DNA from: Carnegiea gigantea
Taxonomy: Eukaryota; Streptophyta; Magnoliopsida; Caryophyllales; Cactaceae
NCBI GenBank assembly: GCA_029747015.1
Contig: JAKOGI010000829.1
Location: forward strand, 250,001 to 314,000
DNA length: 64,000 nucleotides
Direction of reading: 5' to 3'
The notes under the pieces are model-generated. The model had not been told where the DNA came from. It ran no database searches and saw only the letters and a program-made list of their open reading frames with translations. Positions 22,944 to 33,819 of the stretch are shown one piece after another. Every line of letters starts with the position of its first letter. The stretch's first letter is position 1. The position numbers and the translations under genes were made by a program.

Positions 22944-23022
22944 TATATATACATGCATACATACATACATACATGTGTGTGTGTGTATGTATGTGTGTGT
23001 GTGTGTGTGTTTGTATATATAT
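22854..23022. repeat. Compound microsatellite (TA)n-(CATA)n-(TG)n
   Basis: About 95 bp of TA repeat with one phase slip is followed by CATACATA units, then TG/TATG units and a short TA run. ORFs over it (for example on the minus strand) are artefacts of the repeat. Confidence 0.95.
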
Positions 23023-23159
23023 AATCAATTAATCATTAACGCATGAATTCAAAGAGAATTCTAGAATAAATGAGTCTGTCTAGTTAAATGGTTTTTATCT
23101 TTTAAATACAAGTTAAGAGTAAAGAACCAAGGATGGCTATATTGAAACGTGCAATAATT

Positions 23160-23555
23160 TTAAATTAACCCAACTTGATTTATACTTAATTCAATTTATA
23201 TCTGATCCAATATTGACCAAAACACTGAACTGAATCTCACCCAATCAAATGACACTTGACCCATACCCGATTCAAACCGCGCTACTGTAGACAACCGAAA
23301 CAGACCCGACTAGAACTCCACCCTAATCAAACCCGCACCGTCCCAAACATGGAACCCATAAGTGACCCGAACTCGAAGTTCACTCGAACCGAACTCAACC
23401 CAACCCGAACATGGTTGACCCGAAAATGACCCAAATCTAAACTTCATCCGAATCGAACCCGAACCTGACCTGAGCATAGTTGACCCAAAAGTGACTAGAA
23501 CCGAGTTGAGACCCGACCGTATCCAACCTGAATGATCCATTTGTCAAGTCTAGAA
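23160..23555. repeat. Degenerate ACCCGA-rich block with one hAT-like end
   Basis: Repeated CCCGAAC/TGACCCGAA words run up to CATTTGTCAAGTCTA (23535-23549). Read in reverse this starts TAGACTTGACAAATG, similar to the TAG-GGCTGTCAA type ends of the hAT element at 27588. The matching left end was not found. Confidence 0.5.
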
Positions 23556-24278
23556 TTGATATGAGTTCTGTATTAACGACATTTCCAATCTATGATCACA
23601 TATTATATGGACGTAACCTTACCTCTAAGTTTGTCGGTAACAAAATTATCCAAAGTGTCTCCATTGTAATTTTCACATATCATGTTCAAATTCTGACATA
23701 CGTGATCAAATCTATACATATCTCTTTAAATTTTTTGCATATAGAGTGACCTTGCATAGCCAATTAAATTCTTGCATACATATGACCATATTTCTAATAT
23801 AAGGCATTTTATGATCAATTTTATATGTGTGTGCACAACTAGTTATACTACGACACAACAAAATGCCTTCTCCCAAAAATAAAAAATTGAAAATTGATCA
23901 TTTTGGTTTCACATGCAAAATTCTAAAAAGGATGTCCATGAATGATATTTGAGTCATTGCTCTCAAAGTTCATGTACACACACAACCAGGAAATCGCAAC
24001 GTACCAAACAAATTTGGTTTAGCCGAGCCGCCGTTGATGTCAATTATCCTTTTTCATTCCCAAGGCTTTCAATTGTTGTTGGGTCCATGTCTCGCCGCCT
24101 TCCTTGTGGTTGCACATATTGACTACGGCACAGACGTCAGAAGCGCGCGATCCACGTTTTTTGACTGCAGTCCCCTTCTTTCTAGAAACATCAAATAGAT
24201 CAGATCAATACATCTTATTTCTTTTTTTAAAGGTAAGAAAAATTCCACGTTAGGTGCTCCAGTGAAACCTTTGGCAGA
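23556..24278. other. Non-coding stretch
   Basis: AT-rich, with no recognised gene or element. Confidence 0.4.
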
Positions 24279-24281
24279 TTA

Positions 24282-24587
24282 GGCCCTGTTATTTTCATTG
24301 GTAACTCCTAATTTACTAACTTCAATTAACTTCAATCCATTTCAACCTACTTTACCAACTTCAATAAAAAAAGCACTCACTTCAACTCACTTCAATCTAC
24401 TTCAATGAATTTCAACTCACTTCCCACTATTTTAACCCATTTCCATCCATCATATAAAAGAATTCAACCTACTTCAACGCATTTCAATAAAAAATACCCA
24501 CTTCTACCTACTTCAATCGACTTCTACTAATCTCAACTAACTTCATCCATTTTCCAACTTATATTTCTCAACGAAAAGAACAGGCCG
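24282..24587. mobile_element. MITE of 10-bp-array family 2, copy 1
   Basis: The ends are inverted: GGCCCTGTTATTTTC at the left; CGGCCTGTTCTTTTC at the right read in reverse. They are flanked by TTA (24279-24281) and TAA (24588-24590), a degenerate trinucleotide duplication. Almost the whole body is a tandem series of about 10-bp units of the type CAAYCTACTT. It is non-coding. Copy 2 is at 25069. Confidence 0.72.
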
Positions 24588-25068
24588 TAAAGGTCCCTTG
24601 TGACTCGACCTATTTTTGGGTTGGATATGAGCAATGATATTAATTACCTGCTAAAAATTTTCAAATACCATGTTTAGATTTTTTCCATAATTATTTTTAA
24701 TTAATATATGAATATTAAATTCAAGTTTTGCGTACATCTTTAACATATGTCATGTCCAAAATTTTGTATATCGAGCATTTTAGACATTTTTCAAAGTTCT
24801 TTCTCAAGGATAAGTGATCTAGTTATCAGGGGAAAAAACCCTTCAATCTATAAATTCTTTAATAAGACACCTCACGTTAATTTTTCCAATGTTTTTAACT
24901 TGGATGAATCCTTTCAAGGAAAAAGGGTGAAAGAGTAATTTACTTTTCATTCCATTTATCTCAGTTCTTAGCTTTCATGCCACTCTAAAAGCTTCTTGAT
25001 TTTTGTTCGTCGGCATCGTGACTTTTTCCTTCGATTTGTGTAAAAACGACAACTGATTACCATACCAA

Positions 25069-25345
25069 GGTCCTGTTCTTTTTGTGGATCAATTTTAAAA
25101 TATTAATCTCAACCTACTTCAATCTACTTTAACTTACATCAACTTACTTCAATCTATTTTAATCTACTTCAATCCACTTTAATTCACTTTCATTATTTTA
25201 ACCAAGTTCAATTTATCATATAAAAAAAATTTAACCCACTTGAACATACTTCAACCTACTTCAACCCACCTTAATCTACTTCAACCTGCCTCAACATATT
25301 TTACTCTTTTACCCACCTCAATTTATTTACAAAAAGAATAGGCCC
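25069..25345. mobile_element. MITE of 10-bp-array family 2, copy 2
   Basis: Same ends (GGTCCTGTTCTTTTTG; right end reversed GGGCCTATTCTTTTTG) and the same CAAYCTACTT units, which keep a nearly strict 10-bp register over the left 100 bp. Flanks are CAA (25066-25068) and TAA (25346-25348). Confidence 0.72.
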
Positions 25346-25735
25346 TAAGTGTGTTTCCGAAAGATTCACTCATGCTTTTCTTACTAAACTAAGTCATCAT
25401 AAACATATTTTGATACGTCGCTTCCAATCAATTCTGATTAATCGATTACAGGAGCTAAGCAGAACAATTGATTGATAATCAATTAATCCGGTTTCCCTGG
25501 GATTCTACTTCCAATATTGAATTTTTAAAACGAAGACTTAATTTAGACGAACCAAAATTCAATTTGCCAAAAATGAACTTTGTTATTGACAACCACAACT
25601 CTACATACATAATGTACGTTTGTTATGAGCATATCAGGGGATCATAAAACATATTGGAATATAGTTGATTGGAATAAGTTGGAGGAAATTTGACTACTAA
25701 TTAGCAAATTGGAGTAGATCGAAGCAGATTGAAGT

Positions 25736-26203
25736 TGATCCGAAAATTATGAGTTTCTCATGAGGCCGAAGGACATCCAATCATGGGACAGGCCCAGCCA
25801 AACATAAGGGGCCCGAAACGGGATCCTTGGGGCTCACACTAAAGGCCTAAGCGGGGTAAGCAGACGACAGCCCGCTTTGGGCCTCCCAGGTGAAATTACC
25901 AACCTAACCTTTGCTACATGGGCTATAAATACTTACTACTCACATCGGGAAAGGGATTCGGAACCCGACACATTGGACCTGAACAAGGATTAGTTGTACC
26001 GTTACTTACTGCATTTATATCTTTTGGACCCTCCTTTGACTTGACCGTCGGAGAGGCGTTCCCCGGACCACAACCCGGGGGTGCCTTTTTTGTAGGTTCA
26101 ATCGAAAAAGGAAGCCCGCCAGTGAGCTGTCAGGAGCCATGCCATAAGCCCGAATTCTTATCCCACGTAATCTTTATCGAGTTACGAGAAATTCTCCGAA
26201 ACA
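25736..26203 (+). repeat. Solo LTR
   Basis: Starts TGATCCG and ends CCGAAACA, with flanking GAAGT (25731-25735) and GAAGC (26204-26208), a five-base duplication with one change. It is GC-richer than its surroundings. TATAAAT lies at 25924-25930. Downstream comes CTTTGACTTGACCGTCGGAG and a CCCCGG-rich hairpin segment, as in many plant gypsy-type LTRs. The 100-codon ORF across it is a chance reading. It lies inside element copy A. Confidence 0.6.
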
Positions 26204-27289
26204 GAAGCAATTTAGAATAGATTGGAGCTAGTTGGAGCATATTGCAGCAATATTGAAGCATGTTCGAGTGTTTTAGAATGTTTTGGAGCATTGTGCAATG
26301 GTTTTCGATGGTTTAACGCAATGATATTTTTATTTAAGTAATACTAGTTTACATAAATGGAAAAAAAAACCCATGCAATGGTTGAGTTGAACATGATAGC
26401 AGGTATTATTGTGCAAATTAATAATATTCTTCATATATTGAGGAAAAAGTAATAACCATTTGCAATCAAATAAATGTGTCTAGGTATAGCAATGAAATCA
26501 TGTTAACTATTAAATTCATAGGTTCATTTATTACTTGTTTGTTTTGCTCATCGTACAACCCAACATTAGATATTATTACAATGTTCATTGGTTTTGGCAA
26601 ATTGGTATATGTTATTCCTACATTTGGCTAAACTTGTGTGGCGTGTAGCACTATATAATTATATCACTTTGTCATTTTCTACTACTTTGAGGTATTCTGT
26701 CCTTCAATATCTTTCAAATATTTTTTAACACTCCAAACATTCTCCGATTGTTGACAGTAGCAAAGAGTGAAAAAAATTGGAATTCTTTTTGTCCTCAATA
26801 GGTGACCCTTGTGTTCTGATTGATTTTTATTACTTTAAAGTAAAAGGCAATATGTAAATCTGACCTCAGTCAAGATTAATTTGTTAATTTGCCATTAATA
26901 ATTTATTTGTTAATAATAGGTTCAAAATTGTGGCCACATTGTTCTCATCTCTTAATTTGTCATTAATATTAATTTTTTAAAAAAAGTATATTTAAAAAAT
27001 TTATTATTCTTTACCTGCATTGGTCGAGGTAAATTTATCGTTCATGCGACAAAGTCTATGTATTTTTTCTAGCGGTTTGTATTGACTTTTACTAGCTTTC
27101 AATGGTTGGTAACGAGTTGGAACAGATTGGAGCAGGTTGGAACATATTAAAGTAGGGTTGACTAGTAGTTAGAACTTAAAAGGTTTGAGCAGGTTTATGC
27201 ATATTGGAGCAGCTTGGCGCAGATTGGAACAGGATTAACTAGTAGTTAGCAAGTTGGAGCAGATTGGTATAGCTTAAAGTAGGTAGGCA

Positions 27290-28830
27290 TGTTTTATTTC
27301 ATGATAAGATATAGCTGTAAACTGTAAGAAAATGTAAGGAGCTGTAAGAAGCTGCAAAGAGCTGTAAGAAATTATAAGAAGATGTAAGGAATTGTAAGAA
27401 GTTGTAAAAAGTTGGAAGAAAATATAAGGAACTGTAAGGATAGATATAAGAAGTTGTTGAATTATTGAAAAGTTGTATAGTATAATTTGTGATAATTATG
27501 ATATATTAGCCATATTTACGACTAAAATTTGATACCATCAGCAAACAAAATATTTCTTAATATAATTGAAACGAAATATGTTTGTTTTAGGGCTGTCAAA
27601 AGCTGACTCGACACGATTATCGACTCAAATCGAATACGAAATTAAGTGGGTTTAGACAAAGATTTTCAACATATTTAATTAAATGAGTTGACAAGTTTAA
27701 TCTATTTAATTAATTGGGTTAGTTTAGTTTGAGAACTTTAACACAAAGAATACTTATTTAACTCGTTTAATTAAACAGATTAAATAGATCAACTTATTTA
27801 CCTAATTACCGTTTATTTTTTGGGGAAAAATTGTGAAAAGTAGGGTTTAATCAGTCAATCTGTATTTTGGGATCATGGTCTAGTAGATAATGGACAATGG
27901 TTCTGTTGTGATGATATATTAAACTTAAAAGAATAGCTTATAATGTTCCATAATCATGCTTTAGTCAAAAATATTAAGTAGGTAAATAGGTAACCGGATA
28001 ACCGGAACCTAGCCCATCTACATTAAATGAGTTAATTGATAAATTTCAGGTCAAACCGTTTAAAAAATAAACAAGTATAGGTTAAGGTTTTCAACCCATT
28101 TAATAAATGGGTTAGGTTCAGGTTGAGGATTTCTCGATTTGTTTAAGTTTGACACGAATACAAACTCAACTCGACCTGACCTATTTGACAATTGACAACC
28201 CTAGTTTGTTTTACAATGAACATTTTAGATGAGAAACAATAATATTAAAATAATAAACTTATTGAAAATAAACCATTAGCTAAGTTAATTACAGAATAAT
28301 AAAAAATATTAAACCCCATAAATTTTGTCAAGAAAATTTCGTGCACTTGAGGTGATTTTTTATATTTACATTAATTTGATCCAATAAGCAAAGTATAACA
28401 AAAAAAACAAATTTTTTTGACAAAATTAAATACAACTCTTAGAATAAAATCCTATTTTAAGTAAACAATTTTAAATATCAATGTATGATTATTTATTCCA
28501 TCTATAATTACATATATTGTTCATGTTGAAACTTAAATATAATTTACGTTGTTATGTTACGTTTTTATGTTTATGTAAATATTATGTTCCTAAGATATTT
28601 ACAAATTTTATATATTGGTAGCATAATTAAAAAATATACATATTTCTGTAATTAAAATAAATGAATGTTATCGGAAATCTATATAGGATGTAAGAAGATG
28701 TAAGAAAATGTAAGGAGATGTAAGATGATATAAGGATTATGTTAAGGATGTAAGGAGTTAGAAGGAGATGTAAGAAGTTATAAGAAGATGTAAACTCTTA
28801 GTTAAATTATCAAAAATGCAAAATAGAACA
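27290..28830. mobile_element. Element with TGTAAGAAGA 10-bp arrays at both ends (family 4), limits approximate
   Basis: About 13 consecutive 10-bp units of the type TGTAAGAAGA/TGTAAGGAGC run from 27312 to 27447. A second array in the same orientation runs from about 28687 to 28795. Between them is AT-rich DNA holding a hAT MITE. The outer limits are inferred because family-3 copy A is interrupted here (compare copy B). The candidate ends near TTTTATTTCATGATAA and, reversed, TTTTGCATTTTTGATAA are only loosely similar. Confidence 0.5.
27588..28203. mobile_element. hAT-type non-autonomous element (616 bp)
   Basis: An exact 8-bp duplication GTTTGTTT is at 27580-27587 and 28204-28211. The ends are inverted: TAGGGCTGTCAAAAGC at the left, and TAGGGTTGTCAATTG at the right read in reverse. 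Inside are AACTCG, GGGTTAGG and ATTTAATTAA words and no coding frame. It inserted into the TGTAAG-array element. Confidence 0.88.
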
Positions 28831-29056
28831 GGGCTGTAGTAGGTTCAATATACTGATGACAAACATGCCCATATTACCATTTTCAATATCTGTATCTTCC
28901 ATTGCAATTTATACAATTTGAATTGGATTTTGTACAGTAAAAACTTCATAATGAATAACATGATTAGGATGAACAACGTATTGCAAATTGAATGCATTTC
29001 ATCCAATAGTTTTCCATGTTATTTTCATTACAATATTGTTAGTTGTAGAAAGCATT

Positions 29057-30414
29057 GGGCTTGTTTGTTATGAGCATATTGGATGAGCAAAAAGTTGATT
29101 GGAGCAGACTAGATCAAGTTTGAGCATATTTGACCAATAGAAAGCAGGTTTGAGCAGGTTGAAACAAGTTTAAGTATGTTTAAGCATATTGGAGCAAATT
29201 GGAACAGGTTGGAGTAGATTGGAGTAGGTTGGAAAAGATTGGGAGTAGGTTAGAGTGTTCTCTGAATGTTGTGGACCAATTCAGAACAATTTCGATAGTT
29301 TCGTAAAAAATATTGCAATGGAAAAGTAAACATAATTGCAAGCATTATTATACAAATTAATACTAGTTTTTTCATATATTGAGAAAATGTAATAATAGTC
29401 ATTTACAACCATATAAATCTGTTTGCTATAACAAAAAGTTACATATAAAAATTTCGGTGGTTGTTAGTTGATGATAAAATCACATTAGCTATTGTATCCT
29501 TGAATCATTCATTGTTTGTTTGTTTTGCTCATCGTATAACCCAATATTGGAGTTTGTTACAATGTTCGTTGGACTTGACAAAATGTTATCCCTATTTCAT
29601 GCACTTAACTGAAGTTGTGTAGTGCATAGTATGATATAATTATATCAATTTCTCATTTTCTACTAACTTGAGACACTCTGTTATTCAATATCTTTCAAGT
29701 GTTCCAAACACTCCAAGCATCCTTTTGATTGTCAATCCCAATGAAGCTAGTGAAAATTGAAGTTCTCTTTCTCCTCATTAGGTGACCCGTAATCTCTAAA
29801 CTTTTTAAAATGATATCAAACTCCTATTTCCATGTAATGTAAGGTGCTAAATATTTAACGGTGTTGGGATATGTTAAGCCGATCAAACATTATTTTCTTA
29901 ACTAGGATATAAAAGGTTGTAGCAAGAATTATTGAATTAAAGCTAATCTAGGCTGACAGACATATGAGCAAATTATGTCGTAATAATTTGACATTAATAA
30001 TTTGTTTGTTAAATAATAGCTTTAAAATTTTGCGCAAATTGTGCTCCTTTTCTAAATGATGTCATTATCATTTTTTTAAAATTACTCTATCTCAAAAAAA
30101 AATTTAACCTGCATCACTCGAGGAAAATTTGTTGTTTATGCAAAAAAGTTCATATTTTCTTTTTCTAGAGATTTAGATTGACTCAAGCGGGTTTGAATGA
30201 GTGGGAGCAGGTTTAAGCAGATTAGACACATTGGAGTAAGTTAGAGTATATTGAAGTATGTCACAGTATATTGGAGCAGGTTTGATTAGTAATTAGCAAA
30301 CTATAGCAGGTTAGAGTAGATTGGAGCAGGTTTAATTAGCAGTCAACCAGTTATAGCATGTTAGAACAGGTTGGAACAGGTGATAGATTTAATATGCTCT
30401 TACCCAACATGCCC
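29057..30414. mobile_element. Non-autonomous DNA element family 3, copy B (uninterrupted)
   Basis: Inverted ends: GGGCTTGTTTGTTATGAGCA at the left, GGGCATGTTGGGTAAGAGCA at the right read in reverse. About 160 bp of consecutive TTGGAGCAGA-type 10-bp units lie inside each end, in the same orientation at both. The 0.9-kb middle is AT-rich and non-coding. It matches copy A through the middle. Confidence 0.75.
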
Positions 30415-30671
30415 AATAAAAACTTAATTTTCATAACTCATTACACTATTTTATGTTAGGGTCTTGGATTATGTGTTAATCAAAATCCGACTATCACTTT
30501 ATACAATATAGAATTTATCTGATGCCACTTTTCTTTATCAATAAATGAGACTTGAATTTGATTTTTTTAAGGAAAAAAAAGTGTTTAATCGGCCACTTAA
30601 ATCCACCCGTACTCATGATATCACCGTCAATTGCTCCTATATAACTCTACTTAATAGTAAATAAAGACTCT

Positions 30672-30850
30672 GACCCTGTTTGATAATCAGTTGTTAACTG
30701 TTAACTGTTAGCTGATTGTATTGGCTCTTAGCTGTTAGTTGAGTGTATTAAACGTGTGATTTAGCTGATTGCATTAGCTGTTTGTGAAAAAAGTGTTTGG
30801 TGAAGTTAGTCGTTTCTAACAAAGCTATTTGATAAAATTCCACTTATGTC
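30672..30850. mobile_element. MITE family 1 fragment
   Basis: CCCTGTTTGATAATCAG and repeated TTAGCTG/GTTAACTG words resemble one end of the 3213-3567 element. The opposite end was not found, so it is truncated or decayed. Confidence 0.5.
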
Positions 30851-31290
30851 CATTACTCAATTTCATTATTTTTCTAACAAAATAATTTTTCATGGATATT
30901 TGTCTTTCTTTTCGATATGAATTATGAATTAAGACTTACGTGATATATAAAATTACATTTATACCTTTTCCTGATTTTAGTGTTTATTATCAAAATATTG
31001 TTTTATTGTCAAATGTTTTCTTTTTTAATAGCAATTGCAATTATGTGACATAAAAAATATTATATATTATGTAAGACTAACTGACATAAATTATTTGTTA
31101 AATTAAGAAGGCGTTAAAATGAAAAGCATTATCTTCAACATCATGACCATTCATAATTCGTGTTCCAAAAGGGAAAAAAATTGAAAAATTTAAACTATAA
31201 ACAAACAATATCAGGAATATCATTTGTGAATGACATTTAATATAAATTTATCCAAATTATAATGTTAGTAACAGGCTAATTAATTATTTT

Positions 31291-31540
31291 TGACGGCAAA
31301 TTTTGATGGGTATTTAGTCTGTCAAAATGTGCAACGAAAATTTTGATGGAAAGTAAAATTTTTTGACGGAAGTGCGGAGAACACAGATCTCGAAAACCTT
31401 TTTGACGAGTTGTGGAAAATTTTGACCGTGTCCGTCAAAAATTCTGACCAATTTTGATGGACTTCGGAATTTTCTCACAGGCCCGTCAAAAAGCTGAAAA
31501 AGTAAGGTTTTTTTTGACCGTTCCCGTCAAAAATACCGTC
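31291..31540. repeat. CACTA left subterminal repeats
   Basis: Repeated TTTTTGACGG, CCGTCAAAA and GAAAATTTTGA words on both strands, matching those at 36430-36835. Confidence 0.8.
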
Positions 31541-31752
31541 ATAGCTGTCAATTAATTGATCAGGCCCCCAGTAGCTTCAACTCACATTCAATTGACCCAT
31601 AGACGTCTGCCATAACTCTCCCCTTCCTCTTCCTACATAAATCTCATTCTCTGCTTCTCAAGCTCCTAGCTCCATAAATCTCACCTTCCTCTTCCTCCTT
31701 TCTTTGCAATTTCTTTCCTTGCTGAACTCCAGATTTCGGCGTCCGATCTTTG

Positions 31753-33654
31753 TGTAAGGCTTGTCGCAGTGCCTACAAATTAAATAACCTAAACACCCTT
31801 TTAATTATATATTAAAAACTATAGATAGGAAAAGTAGGGTCGATCCCACGAGGAAATAAATTTTAAGCTACTCAGGAATGAAGTCTCATAAAAAAATGTA
31901 TTACTACTCCTAGTTCTAATTATATAACTCAAACAATCAGGAACAAAAACAAAACTAATTTGGGGGGGGGGGAATTGGATAGAATATTCTATTAGCTAAT
32001 GAACAATATAATTAAATTGTAAAGTACTAAAATTTTAAACTAATAATAAAATTTATGCAAAGTAGAAGATAACAAATATTACTCAATTTGAAAAAAATTG
32101 CTTGACCTTTAATGCATATTTTACCATGCTATGTTATTCAATCATCGATACACATATTATATTTACTGAATAGTTAAACTGAAGGTTAAGAACGTCTGTA
32201 ACCCCTATTTTCCCTTACTGTTTAATACACCCTAGAACGTCTAAGGATGAATTCTATTTAGTCGTTTAATTCATTACTCTACAGCATAATAAATTAAAGA
32301 CTCAACGCATGACGATTTAGGAAAACTTCATTGAATCTAAACCATTAAATGCTCAACAGCTGATTGAATGTAATTTAGACCTAAGTTGATTCTTGTAACG
32401 CTAATAGTCAAAAGTTGTTACTTGTTAACACTAATTAAATGTTAGAATCATTTAGGTGGCCAAACAGAAATAATTTAACATTCAATATCAAATAATTAAA
32501 CCAAATCAACTTAGATTATTCATAAACATAATATGAAAATTTAAGCACACACAACTTATCTCAGAAATAACTTCACATGATAAAATATAATATTAGGTCA
32601 AGCAAATATTAAATTAGACTAACATAATGACACTAATTCGAATATCTTCAATAAATAACATTAGAATTAAAAAAAATAAATGAACTAAATCCAACTAAGG
32701 TTCACGGGCAGAGAAAACAAAAAAGGGCGAAAAAAAATTAGAAAACAGAGCAAAGGGGCACGAAGCAGAGCAAACCACACCAAAAAAAATGGAGAGTATG
32801 ATGATGACTGCCGATGATGATCGACGATGAAGCTGATGATTATGATGATATTCTGATGATGTATTATGATGCTTGATTTTCGATCAGACGGTGACGATGG
32901 TGATGATGTTTTTTTTTTTTTTTTTCCGATGACGAGTAGAGGATGAGGGAGTGAGATATGAGATGAGATGGAGATGAGATGATATCCTTGCTTGATCGGT
33001 CGACTGCCCTTTTATAATGGCTGTATGATGGACTTGCTGATGGCTCTCTGTGGCGTGCCTTTGAGGGAGGAGGAGAAAAAGGTGAGCCATGTGATTTTGT
33101 GGATGCCCTGGGTTTGTGGAGAAGAAGAAGGAGAAATTTCAGGGGGTGAGGAAGATGGGGTGATGCTGTGACTGAAAATGGTGATGAGGAGGCAGAGAAA
33201 TCGGGGGAGGAGGAGAGAGAGGGCTAAAAATGGGGGGTGGTTCACGGCCTGCTGAGGTTTGATTTTTTTCTTTTTCTTTTTTTTTTCAAAGTGGAAAAAT
33301 TGCTGGGCTGGGTTTTTCCTGACTTGATCTTCATTTTTGATAATACTGCATCTTCTTCTTGCAACTTGCCCGAGTTTATTGAATACTTCGGAATGGAACG
33401 CTCTTGATAATTTATTTAACCTGAAAAATAGGGGAGAAAAAAAATAAATATTACTTTAAAATTAGCTCAATATTACTATTTTAACCCATTATTAAAACTA
33501 CGAATTAAATTTGGTCCAATAACCCATATTTTTGTTCTTATCGTTATTTTTTTCTAAATATGCAAATGTAACTAATCATGCAATTATATGCTACAAATAA
33601 CAAAAACAACTAAGCAAATAAGAATAGAATAAATGTAAAAATAAAGTTGTAACA
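31753..33654. mobile_element. Probable solo LTR or small LTR element inside the CACTA
   Basis: The exact five-base duplication CTTTG lies at 31748-31752 and 33655-33659. The segment starts TGTAAGGC and ends GTTGTAACA, giving the TG...CA limits of an LTR-type insertion, 1902 bp. It includes GGTCGATCCCACGAGG at about 31828-31843, a phrase common in plant LTR-derived DNA. There is also a G-run (31963-31972) and a GAT-repeat-rich region (about 32800-33000). Minus-strand ORFs across the GAT repeats are low-complexity and not credible genes. It could instead be some other 5-bp-duplicating element. Confidence 0.55.
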
Positions 33655-33669
33655 CTTTGCAATTTCGTT

Positions 33670-33742
33670 CTCGAGCTCGCTGAAGATTGTGAATTCGCAT
33701 CTCTTAATGGCAAGGCGCTTGAGTTCCTCTTAGAATCACTTG
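33670..33742 (+). other. Exon-like coding fragment in the CACTA
   Basis: A short open frame reads LELAEDCEFASLNGKALEFL and then LESLG, directly followed by a GGTAAG donor-like site at 33742-33747. Its amino-acid texture is that of a real protein, not of repeat DNA. I do not recognise the parent. It is either a CACTA exon or a captured host-gene fragment. It sits just right of the LTR-like insertion, and CT-rich leader-like DNA lies on the other side of that insertion. Confidence 0.4.
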
Positions 33743-33819
33743 GTAAGTTCATTGCATTCATCTTCTACTTGTGCTCGACGCAGTTTGATTTTGGTCTGCT
33801 TTGTAGTTGCCGGCGAAAC

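Larger units (their letters stand above)
25614..28870. mobile_element. Non-autonomous DNA element family 3, copy A, with nested insertions
   Basis: The start (GTTTGTTATGAGCATAT at about 25619) and the end (CAATAT...AACATGCCC, ending 28870) match the ends of copy B at 29057-30414. About 600 bp of interior matches as well (compare 26400-26960 with 29360-30040). TTGGAGCAGA-type 10-bp units fill both ends. A solo LTR (25736-26203) and a TGTAAG-array element (about 27290-28830) interrupt it. No coding capacity is seen, and the target duplication could not be fixed. Confidence 0.65.

Noticed and set aside
22846..23028. 60-codon minus-strand ORF
   Set aside because: Translation of the TA/TG/CATA microsatellite only.
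25918..26220. 100-codon ORF with ordinary composition
   Set aside because: Runs across the solo LTR and over its right boundary into the array; no motif and no leader.
24282..30390. Short regularly spaced repeats considered as a CRISPR-like array
   Set aside because: Units are contiguous 10-mers without spacers, in plant nuclear DNA, and lie inside transposon ends.
33012..33245. Ser/Pro/Leu-rich 77-codon minus-strand ORF
   Set aside because: Low-complexity reading of GA-rich and GAT-repeat DNA inside an LTR-like insertion.
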